In this document: positions 1 to 5,776 of the stretch, in pieces | Layout of the letters: every line of letters begins with the position of its first letter | Numbering within the stretch: position 1 is the first letter of the stretch | Assembly: GCA_005883235.1 (NCBI GenBank) | Contig: VAYE01000067.1 | Span: forward strand, 1 to 6,074 | From: Actinomycetota bacterium | GTDB taxonomy: Bacteria; Actinomycetota; Thermoleophilia; Gaiellales; Gaiellaceae | DNA length: 6,074 nucleotides | Direction: 5' to 3' | Notes under the pieces: generated by a model | Seen by the model: only the letters and a program-made list of their open reading frames with translations | Told to the model about the DNA's origin: nothing | Database searches by the model: none | Program-made: the position numbers and the translations under genes

Positions 1-327
1 GCGTGCGCCGAGGTACGACCCGACCATCGCGTAGCCGATGTAGAGCGCGTAGCCGAACGCCACGATCCACACCGTCGCAGCCAGGCTGTGACCGCCGTCG
101 TGCAGCTCGAAGCCGAGGAACATGTAGGAGAAACCGGCGACGAACGTCGTCCAGAGGCCCATGAAGTGCCACATCGGCCTGCGCCGCGTGAGCGGGACGA
201 TGCCGGTGTCGCTCGTCGAGTAGTCGTGCCGGATCGACTCGTCGAGCACCTCACGCTCGTATGCGAGGTCTTCGCCGGGCGCCGTGTCAGGGTGGTGGGT
301 GGTCCGAACGTCAGCCCGTGGATCCAT
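1..327 (-). CDS. NCS1-family nucleobase/hydantoin-type permease, N-terminal part (runs off left edge)
   Basis: This partial gene encodes the first 109 residues of an integral membrane transporter and continues beyond position 1. The start is ATG at 327-325, preceded by AGGAGG (332-337 on the plus strand as CCTCCT) four bases upstream. The first 50 residues are hydrophilic and acidic, then comes TGIVPLTRRRPMW (41-53), followed by two hydrophobic segments at about 53-74 and 82-105. The fragment ends in GSYLGAR. The order of a polar N-terminus, a PVPL-like turn with an arginine cluster, a tryptophan-led first helix and a G-x-x-x-G-rich second helix resembles NCS1 symporters, which carry cytosine, uracil, allantoin, hydantoin or thiamine with Na+ or H+. 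The substrate cannot be read from this part. The hydantoinase gene at the other end of the window makes a cyclic ureide or pyrimidine plausible (inference). It lies 60 bases downstream of the ATPase gene on the same strand and could be co-transcribed with it. Confidence 0.62.
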   Translation of the reverse strand, partial: MDPRADVRTTHHPDTAPGEDLAYEREVLDESIRHDYSTSDTGIVPLTRRRPMWHFMGLWTTFVAGFSYMFLGFELHDGGHSLAATVWIVAFGYALYIGYAMVGSYLGAR

Positions 328-331
328 GCCG

Positions 332-337
332 CCTCCT
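332..337 (-). promoter_or_regulatory. Ribosome binding site of the NCS1-type permease
   Basis: On the minus strand AGGAGG lies four bases before the ATG at 327. It is a full anti-SD match and fixes this start. The remaining bases between the ATPase stop (388) and this site hold no recognisable terminator, which fits readthrough from the ATPase gene. Confidence 0.6.
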
Positions 338-387
338 GCGTTCGCGATGACCCGTCGGGCGAGTTTACGAGCCTCGTGGCCAAGCGT

Positions 388-1596
388 TCAAGCGGTGTTG
401 CGCTCGCAGATTGCGACGCCCGTCTCCGGGTCGAAGAAGTGGAGTCCCCGCGTCTTGACCGCCAGCTCGATCGGCTCGCCCTCGCGCGCGCGGCTCGTGC
501 TGTCGAGCCGCGCGACGAACAGGCTGCCGCGCTTGCGCGCCTGCTCCCTCGTCGCCTCGAGCGCCTCCTCCCCGACCGCCTCGGCGACGGCCTTCGTCCG
601 CACCGGGGGCGCACCCACGCCGAAATGCGCGTAGACGTCCGCGCCCATGTTCTCGCGGATGTCGAGGACGGCCGAGATCGTCCTGCCTTCGGAATCCGCG
701 ACGAGGCTCGCGTCTTCCATGTCTTCCGGCCGAATCCCCAGGACGACCTGTTTCCCCTCGTACGCCGCGAGCGCCGGCCGCTTGCCGAGCACGTCGTCGT
801 CGACGTGGAGGCCATGATCGCCGAAACGCGCCTCGAGCTGACCGTTCTTCCGGGCGAGCTCGGCGTTGACGAGGTTCATGGCCGGCGACCCGATGAACTC
901 CGCCACGAAGAGGTTGACCGGCTCGTCGTAGAGCTTCTGCGGCACGTCGACCTGCTGCAGCACGCCGTCGCGCATGACGGCGACGCGGTCGCCGAGCGTC
1001 ATCGCCTCGGTCTGATCGTGGGTGACGTAGATCGTCGTCACCTGGAGGTCGCGCTGGAGGCGTGCGATCTCGGCTCTCATCTCGACGCGCAGCTTCGCGT
1101 CGAGGTTCGAGAGCGGCTCGTCCATGAGGAACGCCTGCGGCTCGCGCACGAGCGCGCGCCCCATCGCCACGCGCTGGCGCTGGCCGCCGGAGAGCGTCCG
1201 CGGCCGCTTGTCGAGCACCTGGTCGAGGCCGAGCACGCGCGCCGCGTCGCGGACGCGGCTGCCGATCACAGGCTTCGCGACCTTCCGCATCTTGAGCCCG
1301 AACGCGATGTTCTTGAAGGCGGACATGTGCGGGTAGAGCGCGTAGTTCTGGAACACCATCGCGATGTCGCGATCCTTCGGGGGCAGCTTGTTCACGACCC
1401 GGCCGCCGATCTTCACGAGGCCGTCGGTGATCGCCTCCAGCCCGGCCACCATCCGGAGCGCGGTCGTCTTCCCACAGCCGGACGGGCCGACGAGGACGAC
1501 GAACTCGCTGTCCTGAATCTCGAGGTCGAGCGCCGAAACGGCCTGCGTCCCATCGGGGTAGACCTTCGTGAGGCGCTCGAGCTGAATGTCGGCCAC
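388..1596 (-). CDS. ABC transporter ATP-binding protein, MalK/UgpC/MsmX type
   Basis: This is the cytoplasmic ATPase that would power the importer encoded by the divergent permease and binding-protein genes. The 402-residue protein has every nucleotide-binding motif: Walker A GPSGCGKTT (37-45), Q-loop glutamine at 83 in VFQNYALYPHM, signature LSGGQRQRVAMGRAL (135-149), Walker B AFLMDEP (155-161), D-loop SNLD (163-166) and H-loop His193 in YVTHDQTEAMTL. From about 235 on it has the MalK-type regulatory domain, beginning FIGSPAMNLV and including LGIRPED (286-292). It is somewhat longer than the usual 350-375 residues. The extra length is an Ala/Glu/Arg-rich stretch at about 330-362, probably helical, ahead of the last beta strands. 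The start is GTG (1596-1594); upstream AGGAAGGG sits rather far away (about 11 bases), with only GAGAG closer. Such ATPases often serve several importers, so pairing with the neighbouring permeases is likely but not exclusive. Confidence 0.95.
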   Translation of the reverse strand: MADIQLERLTKVYPDGTQAVSALDLEIQDSEFVVLVGPSGCGKTTALRMVAGLEAITDGLVKIGGRVVNKLPPKDRDIAMVFQNYALYPHMSAFKNIAFGLKMRKVAKPVIGSRVRDAARVLGLDQVLDKRPRTLSGGQRQRVAMGRALVREPQAFLMDEPLSNLDAKLRVEMRAEIARLQRDLQVTTIYVTHDQTEAMTLGDRVAVMRDGVLQQVDVPQKLYDEPVNLFVAEFIGSPAMNLVNAELARKNGQLEARFGDHGLHVDDDVLGKRPALAAYEGKQVVLGIRPEDMEDASLVADSEGRTISAVLDIRENMGADVYAHFGVGAPPVRTKAVAEAVGEEALEATREQARKRGSLFVARLDSTSRAREGEPIELAVKTRGLHFFDPETGVAICERNTA

Positions 1597-1635
1597 GCTC
1601 TCTGTTTCCCTTCCTGGGCGGCCGGATTCTCACAC
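1597..1635. promoter_or_regulatory. Short divergent intergenic region between ATPase and permease genes
   Basis: Only 39 bases separate the GTG of the minus-strand ATPase gene from the ATG of the plus-strand permease gene. At least one promoter must therefore lie inside the opposite gene's 5' end. I see no convincing -35/-10 pair on either strand. The plus strand has no purine-rich SD before ATG 1636 (the preceding bases are GATTCTCACAC), so the permease mRNA might be leaderless or the start may be elsewhere. Assignment as a regulatory region rests on gene geometry alone. Confidence 0.4.
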
Positions 1636-2694
1636 ATGCTTTACGATCCCGCGGCTTTGGTCGCTGTCGCGGAGGCCAGACCGCGAGGCCGCTGGCGCGA
1701 CCTCCTCGAAGAGCGCCGCTTCCTTGCAGCGACGCTGATCGCCCCGGCCGTCATCTTCATCCTCGCGCTCGTCGGCGGCCCGCTCCTGCTCAGCGTCTAC
1801 CTGAGCCTGACCGACGCGACCGGCGGCACGCTGCACGGCCACTGGGTCGGCCTCGACAACTTCACGAACGCGTGGTCGGACCCGAACTTCCGCCGCGCTC
1901 TGCGCAACACGATCCTGTTCACGGTCGTCTCGCAGGCGATCGTGCTGGTCTGCGCCGGCCTGATCGCGCACGCGCTCACCCGGCCGATCCACGGACGGTG
2001 GATCCTGCGCTTTTTGATCTTGCTCCCGTGGGCGGCGCCGGTGCCCCTGTCGACGATCGGCTGGCTCTGGATGTACGACTCGCTCTTCAGCGTCGTCAAC
2101 TGGACGCTTGTCCACGACCTGTTCCCGGGGCACCACGCGTTCTACCTCTACAAGGTCGTCAACTGGCTCCCCCTGCCCTTCGGCGACATCGATCGCCTCA
2201 ACCCGCCGCAGTGGCTGGGCAACTCGACGCTCGCGCTCGTGGCCGTGATCTCGGTCCACGCCTGGCGCCTGATCCCCTTTGCGGTCGTGATCTTCCTCGC
2301 CGGCCTCGCGTCGATCCCGACCGAGGTCCAGGACGCGGCCAGGATCGACGGGGCAACCGGCTTCAGAAAGTTCCTCTACGTCACGCTGCCGCTCCAGCTG
2401 CCGATCGCCACCGTCGCCCTGCTCTTCGGGATCGTCTTCACGGCGACGGACATGACCGTCGTCTACATCCTCACCCGGGGTGGGCCGTTCAACTCGACCC
2501 AGATGCTCACCACCTGGGCGTACCAGACCGGCATCAACTCGGGGAACCTCGGCGAGGGAGCCGCGATCTCGCTCTACCTGCTGCCGTTGCTCTTCGTGGT
2601 CGCGGTGCTCATGCTGCGCTTCGCGAGGAAGGTCGAGGTCTCGCGCCGACCACGCGGAACTATGGGTTCCTCTTCCATCACACGCAGTACCTGA
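1636..2694 (+). CDS. Carbohydrate-type ABC transporter permease 1 (MalF/UgpA-like)
   Basis: This is a cytoplasmic-membrane subunit of the importer. The 352-residue frame shows six likely helices at about 31-55, 89-113, 122-145, 199-223, 256-278 and 309-329. The EAA loop that docks on the ATPase spans 230-252 (EVQDAARIDGATGF... ending TLPL) with the conserved glycine at 239. RGGPFNST (281-288) is typical of this family. The ATG at 1636 is chosen because the hydrophilic N-terminus LEERRFLAATLIAPA begins soon after, as in homologues; the same frame is open far upstream, but that part is antisense to the ATPase gene. There is no visible SD. The region between helices 3 and 4 (about 146-198) looks longer than usual and contains VVNW twice, 21 residues apart. 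Natural homology ends at about residue 336 (RFARKVEVS); the last 16 residues are read from DNA that encodes the second permease in another frame, so the authentic C-terminus is probably lost. Confidence 0.88.
   Translation: MLYDPAALVAVAEARPRGRWRDLLEERRFLAATLIAPAVIFILALVGGPLLLSVYLSLTDATGGTLHGHWVGLDNFTNAWSDPNFRRALRNTILFTVVSQAIVLVCAGLIAHALTRPIHGRWILRFLILLPWAAPVPLSTIGWLWMYDSLFSVVNWTLVHDLFPGHHAFYLYKVVNWLPLPFGDIDRLNPPQWLGNSTLALVAVISVHAWRLIPFAVVIFLAGLASIPTEVQDAARIDGATGFRKFLYVTLPLQLPIATVALLFGIVFTATDMTVVYILTRGGPFNSTQMLTTWAYQTGINSGNLGEGAAISLYLLPLLFVVAVLMLRFARKVEVSRRPRGTMGSSSITRST
2635..2655 (+). other. Probable deletion junction between the two permease genes
   Basis: Up to about 2640 the DNA encodes, in the first permease's frame, a normal MalF-type end (MLRFARKVEV). 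From about 2646 it encodes, in the second permease's frame, PTTRNYGFLFHHTQYLTWVKNT, which resembles the first periplasmic loop and the run into helix 2 of MalG-type permeases. Between these one expects a stop codon, an SD, a start codon and some 55-65 residues including helix 1, and none is present. The frame of the second permease has no ATG, GTG or TTG close upstream of the loop sequence. A lost segment of roughly 170-220 bases is the simplest explanation. Whether it was lost in the organism or in assembly cannot be told from here. Confidence 0.6.
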
Positions 2695-2699
2695 CTTGG

Positions 2700-3323
2700 G
2701 TGAAGAACACGGCCTTCGTCGGAATCGTGGTCGTGCTGATCACGCTCGCCCTCGCGTTGCCGGCGGGCTACGCACTCACCCGGCTTGCGGGCCGCTGGGG
2801 TCAGAACGTCGGCGTGGGCATATTCCTCACCTACCTCGTTCCGCCCACGCTGCTCTTTCTGCCGATGTCGTGGGTGATCGCGCACGCTGGGCTTCAGGAC
2901 CGGCTGCTCTCGCTGATCATCGTCTTCCCGTCGTTCACGGTCCCGTTCTCGACGTGGCTCCTGATGGGGTTCTTCAAGACGATCCCGCTCGAGCTCGAGG
3001 ACGCGGCGCTCGTCGACGGGGCGTCGCGCCTGAAGACGCTTCTCCACGTGGTCTTCCCGATCTCCGTGCCCGGGATCCTGACCGTTGTCATCTTCTCGTT
3101 CTCGCTCGTGCTCAACGACTTCGTCTACGCGCTCGCGTTCATCACGACCTCGAGCGCGAAGACGATCTCGACCGGCGTTTCCACGGAGCTCATCCGAGGC
3201 GACGTCTTCTACTGGCAGGCTCTGATGGCAGCCACGCTCATTCCGAGCATTCCGCTCGCGCTGCTCTACAACGCGTTCCTCAACCGTTTCATCGCCGGCT
3301 TTACGGGCGGCGCGTTTCGCTAA
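2700..3323 (+). CDS. Carbohydrate-type ABC transporter permease 2 (MalG/UgpE-like), lacking its N-terminus
   Basis: This is the second membrane subunit of the importer. The first usable start is GTG at 2700, giving 207 residues against about 270-300 for the family. Family-like sequence is already readable in this frame from about 2646 (TTRNYGFLF... leading to TWVKNT), so the true gene began further upstream. What remains includes helix 2 (about 5-26), helix 3 (39-61), helix 4 (68-91), the EAA loop (ELEDAALVDGASRL... VVFP, 98-120), helix 5 (121-145) and helix 6 (173-194), ending in FIAGFTGGAFR. Helix 1 and most of the first periplasmic loop are missing. No SD precedes GTG 2700, which lies six bases after the first permease's stop. 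A subunit without helix 1 would have five helices and a topology problem, so the gene as read is probably non-functional unless the gap is an assembly error. Confidence 0.75.
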   Translation: MKNTAFVGIVVVLITLALALPAGYALTRLAGRWGQNVGVGIFLTYLVPPTLLFLPMSWVIAHAGLQDRLLSLIIVFPSFTVPFSTWLLMGFFKTIPLELEDAALVDGASRLKTLLHVVFPISVPGILTVVIFSFSLVLNDFVYALAFITTSSAKTISTGVSTELIRGDVFYWQALMAATLIPSIPLALLYNAFLNRFIAGFTGGAFR

Positions 3324-3343
3324 GGGGGCCGATCGGGAAACCT

Positions 3344-3358
3344 TTGCAGCGGTTGCAA
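3344..3358. repeat. Small inverted repeat ahead of the solute-binding protein gene
   Basis: TTGCA (3344-3348) and TGCAA (3354-3358) form a perfect five-base inverted repeat around GCGGT. It lies 20 bases before the GTG start of the binding-protein gene and within the 55-base gap after the second permease. It could be an operator half-site pair or a weak RNA stem in the operon transcript. A five-base arm may also be chance, and the centre does not fit the usual LacI-type CG-centred palindrome. Confidence 0.25.
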
Positions 3359-3363
3359 CGACC

Positions 3364-3370
3364 GAGGAGG
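3364..3370 (+). promoter_or_regulatory. Ribosome binding site deciding the binding-protein start
   Basis: GAGGAGG ends at 3370 and is followed after eight bases by GTG at 3379. The in-frame GTG at 3370 overlaps this site and could not use it, so the start three codons later is preferred. Confidence 0.7.
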
Positions 3371-3378
3371 TGGGGGAT

Positions 3379-4767
3379 GTGACCGACGACCGACCCAGGG
3401 TCGACATCACAAAGGCAGAGGACGAGGTAACGAGGAGCCAGCTGCTACGCCGGGCAGCCGCCGGCGCGATCGTCCTCGTCTACGGGGGGTTCGGTGCCAA
3501 GACCGCCGTGGCCGGCGCGCCGAACTTCCGGGGAAAGGAGCTCAAGGGGACGCTGAAGATCCTGCAATGGAGCCACTTCGTCCCGGCCTACGACGGGTGG
3601 TTCGACAACCAGTACACGAAGCGCTGGGGGCAGGCGAACGACACGGACATCATCGTCGACCACGTCAATCAGGCCGACCTACCGGCTCGTGTCGCCGCCG
3701 AGGCCGCAGCCGGCAAGGGCCATGACCTCGTCGCCCTCCTGGCGCCGGCCCCGCAGTACGAGGACCGGGTCATCGACCACAAGGAGATCGTCCAGGAGGT
3801 CAGGCACAAGCGGGGCAAGATGGCCGACGTCTGCTACCGCAGCGCCTACAACCCGAAGACGAAGAAGTTCCACGGGTTCCCGGACTTCTACGCCCCCGAC
3901 CCCGTCGACTACCGCACCGATCTCTGGGGTCAGGTCGGCCTCAAGCCCGACACGTGGGACCACGTGCTCAAGGCCGCTCCGAAGCTTCGCCAGATGGGGC
4001 ACCCGGTCGGGATTGGGATGTCGAACGAGATCGACTCGAATATGGCCATGATGGCCCTGATGATGTGCTTCGGGTCCTTCATCCAGTCGAGCAAGGCCCG
4101 GGTGACGCTCAACAGCAAGGCGACGCGCGAGGCGCTGACGTTCGGGCGCGACCTCTTCCGCAAGGGGATGAGCAACGAGATCTTCGCGTGGACGGCCGCC
4201 TCGAACAACCAGGGCATGCTCGCGGGCCGTCTCTCGCTCGCGCTGAACGCGATCTCGATTCCGCGCTCGGCGGAGAGCACGAACCCCGACTTGGCGAAGA
4301 CGATTGGACTGCTACCGATCCCGAAAGGCCCGCACGGCCGCCTCGGGCTCGAGCACGTGATGCACACCTACATGATCTGGAAGTTCGCCGCGAACAAGAA
4401 GATGGCGGTGAAGTTCCTCGTCGAGCTCGAGATCAAGTACCGAGGAGCCTTCGAGGCGAGCAAGTTCTACAACTTTCCGTCGTTCCCGGCCTCGGTGCAG
4501 AACATCCCGGTACGCCTCGGGCGCGATCCGCACCCGCCGGCGGGGAAGTACAAGATCCTCCAGACGATCAGCCAGAAGTACACGAAGAACGTCGGCTACC
4601 CGGGCTACTCGAACGCCGCGATCGGAGAGATCTTCGACACGTTCCTGATCCCGCAGATGTTCGCGGAGGTCGCCCAGGGCAAGCGGACCCCGGACGATGC
4701 GGCCCGCGACTACCAGCGCCGCATCGGGACGGTCTTCGAGAAGTGGCGCAAACGCGGGAAGATCTAA
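3379..4767 (+). CDS. ABC transporter extracellular solute-binding protein (family 1, carbohydrate type)
   Basis: This secreted receptor would capture the substrate and deliver it to the two permeases. From GTG 3379 it has 462 residues, normal for the family; the GTG at 3370 would add three. A charged N-terminus is followed by SQLLRRAAAGAIVLV and an AVAGAP region (about 20-48), which looks like an export signal. The paired arginines (24-25) hint at Tat export, although the full Tat consensus is absent. There is no lipobox cysteine, so the anchor, if any, is not a lipid. The mature part starts with LKGTLKILQWSHFVPAYDGWF (about 55-75), typical of the first beta strand of these proteins. Further family-like parts are FPDFYAPDPVDYRTDLWGQVGL, TWDHVLKAAPKLRQMG, the AGRLSLALNA segment and LLPIPKGPHGR. 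Aromatic residues are plentiful, but the ligand cannot be assigned. It is the last gene of the plus-strand operon, 55 bases after the second permease, and ends just before a hairpin terminator. Confidence 0.9.
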   Translation: MTDDRPRVDITKAEDEVTRSQLLRRAAAGAIVLVYGGFGAKTAVAGAPNFRGKELKGTLKILQWSHFVPAYDGWFDNQYTKRWGQANDTDIIVDHVNQADLPARVAAEAAAGKGHDLVALLAPAPQYEDRVIDHKEIVQEVRHKRGKMADVCYRSAYNPKTKKFHGFPDFYAPDPVDYRTDLWGQVGLKPDTWDHVLKAAPKLRQMGHPVGIGMSNEIDSNMAMMALMMCFGSFIQSSKARVTLNSKATREALTFGRDLFRKGMSNEIFAWTAASNNQGMLAGRLSLALNAISIPRSAESTNPDLAKTIGLLPIPKGPHGRLGLEHVMHTYMIWKFAANKKMAVKFLVELEIKYRGAFEASKFYNFPSFPASVQNIPVRLGRDPHPPAGKYKILQTISQKYTKNVGYPGYSNAAIGEIFDTFLIPQMFAEVAQGKRTPDDAARDYQRRIGTVFEKWRKRGKI

Positions 4768-4776
4768 GGCCGTGGG

Positions 4777-4805
4777 GGAGCCCCGGAGACGGGGCTCCTT
4801 CTCTT
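4777..4805 (+). terminator. Rho-independent terminator after the importer operon
   Basis: GGAGCCCC (4777-4784) pairs perfectly with GGGGCTCC (4791-4798) around the six-base loop GGAGAC. The stem is followed by TTCTCTT, a pyrimidine-rich tail with broken U run. It starts ten bases after the binding-protein stop and lies in the 36-base gap before the stop of the convergent reductase gene. The stem could also halt transcription from the minus strand, but on that side it is followed by CCCACGG rather than a U tract, so it should work mainly for the plus strand. Confidence 0.8.
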
Positions 4806-5769
4806 AGAGGGTGACGACGACCTTCGACCCGGGGCCACTCGCCTGTCGCTCCCAGGCCTGGGCGACGTCCTCGAGGGGGAACGTCTCGACCGGCACTCGC
4901 ACCTGACCTGCCGCGACGTGGTCGAGGAGCTCGAGATAGCCCTCGCGCAGGATGTCGATCGAGAGGCCGAAGTTCGAGAAGCCGAGCAGGTCGATCTGCT
5001 TGCCGCGCACGAGGGCGGAGGTGAGCGTCGCCTCCGGCCCCGCCGACTGGCCGATGTGCACGACGCGCGCACCCGGAGCGGCCACGGCGAGCGCCGTGAC
5101 GAGCGGCTCGCCCCACAGCGGGTCGACGATGACGGTCGCCCCGCCGCCGCAGGCCTCGGCAAGCGCCTCCGGGAGGTCGTCTCGGCCGTCGAGCTCGACC
5201 GTCGCGTCGGCCCCCGCCTCGCGCGCTCGGGCGAGAAGCTCCGTCCGCCGGCCGGCGGCCACGACGCGCTCCGCGCCCGCGAGGCGCGCGGCCTGCACTG
5301 CGACGAGGCCGACGATGCCGGTTGCGCCCAGGACGAGCACGCGGTCGCCCGGGCCCGTTCGGGCGCGGCGTCTCACCGAAAGCCATCCGGCGATCCCGGC
5401 GATCCCGTAGGCCGCGGCGTCTTCGGCCGCGATCGCGTCGTCGATCGGGATCAGCCGGTCCTCGGCGACGACTGCCCGCTCGGCAAGCGTCCCGTCCCGG
5501 GCGATGCCGAGGCCGTCGCCAAACGTGTAGGCCCGCATGCCGGGCTCCGTCGAATGGCCGACGAGCACTCGGCCGACGGCCTCCGAGCCCGGGACGTAGG
5601 GGAGAGGCGGTGAGCCACCGTAGAACCGGCCCGCGCCGATCGAGACGTCGAGGGGGTTCAACGCGACCGCCGCGATCTCGAGGACGGCTGTCCCCTCGGT
5701 CCGTTCCGGCGGCTCGACCTCGTCGAGGCGCGGGGTGGCGCCGAGCTCGTGAACCCGAGCCGCGCGCAT
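4804..5769 (-). CDS. Zinc-free MDR-family NAD(P)H:quinone oxidoreductase-like protein
   Basis: This is a soluble medium-chain dehydrogenase/reductase of 321 residues, close to the usual length for quinone oxidoreductases. The N-terminal GroES-like domain contains VALNPLDVSIGAGRFYG (36-51) and PYVPGSEAVGRV (58-68), matching the NP-x-D and PG-x-E-x-x-G-x-V signatures. The Rossmann part has VLVLGATGIVGLVAVQAA (144-161), the nucleotide-binding loop. AAGRR (171-175) at the end of the second strand has arginines suited to an NADPH phosphate (inference). The zinc-ligand residues of alcohol dehydrogenases are missing; the only cysteine is at about 207 in EACGGG, so the enzyme should not need zinc. 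Family members reduce quinones, enones or other activated double bonds; the substrate here is unknown. The ATG (5769) lies eight bases after the last base of the upstream hydantoinase stop, without a clear SD, suggesting translational coupling in one operon. Transcription converges with the importer operon. Confidence 0.88.
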   Translation of the reverse strand: MRAARVHELGATPRLDEVEPPERTEGTAVLEIAAVALNPLDVSIGAGRFYGGSPPLPYVPGSEAVGRVLVGHSTEPGMRAYTFGDGLGIARDGTLAERAVVAEDRLIPIDDAIAAEDAAAYGIAGIAGWLSVRRRARTGPGDRVLVLGATGIVGLVAVQAARLAGAERVVAAGRRTELLARAREAGADATVELDGRDDLPEALAEACGGGATVIVDPLWGEPLVTALAVAAPGARVVHIGQSAGPEATLTSALVRGKQIDLLGFSNFGLSIDILREGYLELLDHVAAGQVRVPVETFPLEDVAQAWERQASGPGSKVVVTL

Positions 5770-5776
5770 CAGCCGC

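Noticed and set aside
328..387. Possible terminator between the ATPase and the NCS1-type permease
   Set aside because: Only a tiny CCCG/GGG-type pairing is present, with no U tract.
365..1633. Second long minus-strand frame (422 residues) overlapping the ATPase gene
   Set aside because: It is an Arg/Gly-rich out-of-frame shadow of the ATPase gene, as is common in GC-rich DNA.
88..1635. Long plus-strand open frame running into the first permease, seemingly giving an 868-residue fusion
   Set aside because: The first 516 codons are antisense to the well-supported ATPase gene and the translation is a low-complexity Arg/Glu/His/Val-rich shadow without domains. The real gene starts at 1636.
1872..2645. 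Plus-strand open frame leading into the second permease, which would give that protein a 250-residue N-terminal extension
   Set aside because: The segment overlaps the first permease in another frame and reads as a Pro/Arg/His-rich shadow. It has no membrane helix to replace the missing one.
2600..2720. Programmed -1 frameshift making one fused permease chain
   Set aside because: No slippery heptamer is visible, and a fusion without helix 1 of the second half would put a periplasmic loop directly after a cytoplasmic tail. A deletion explains the data better.
4568..5386. Minus-strand frame of 272 residues and several plus-strand frames over the MDR gene
   Set aside because: They have the Arg/Pro/Ala/Ser bias of shadow frames and no recognisable domains; the MDR frame holds all family motifs.
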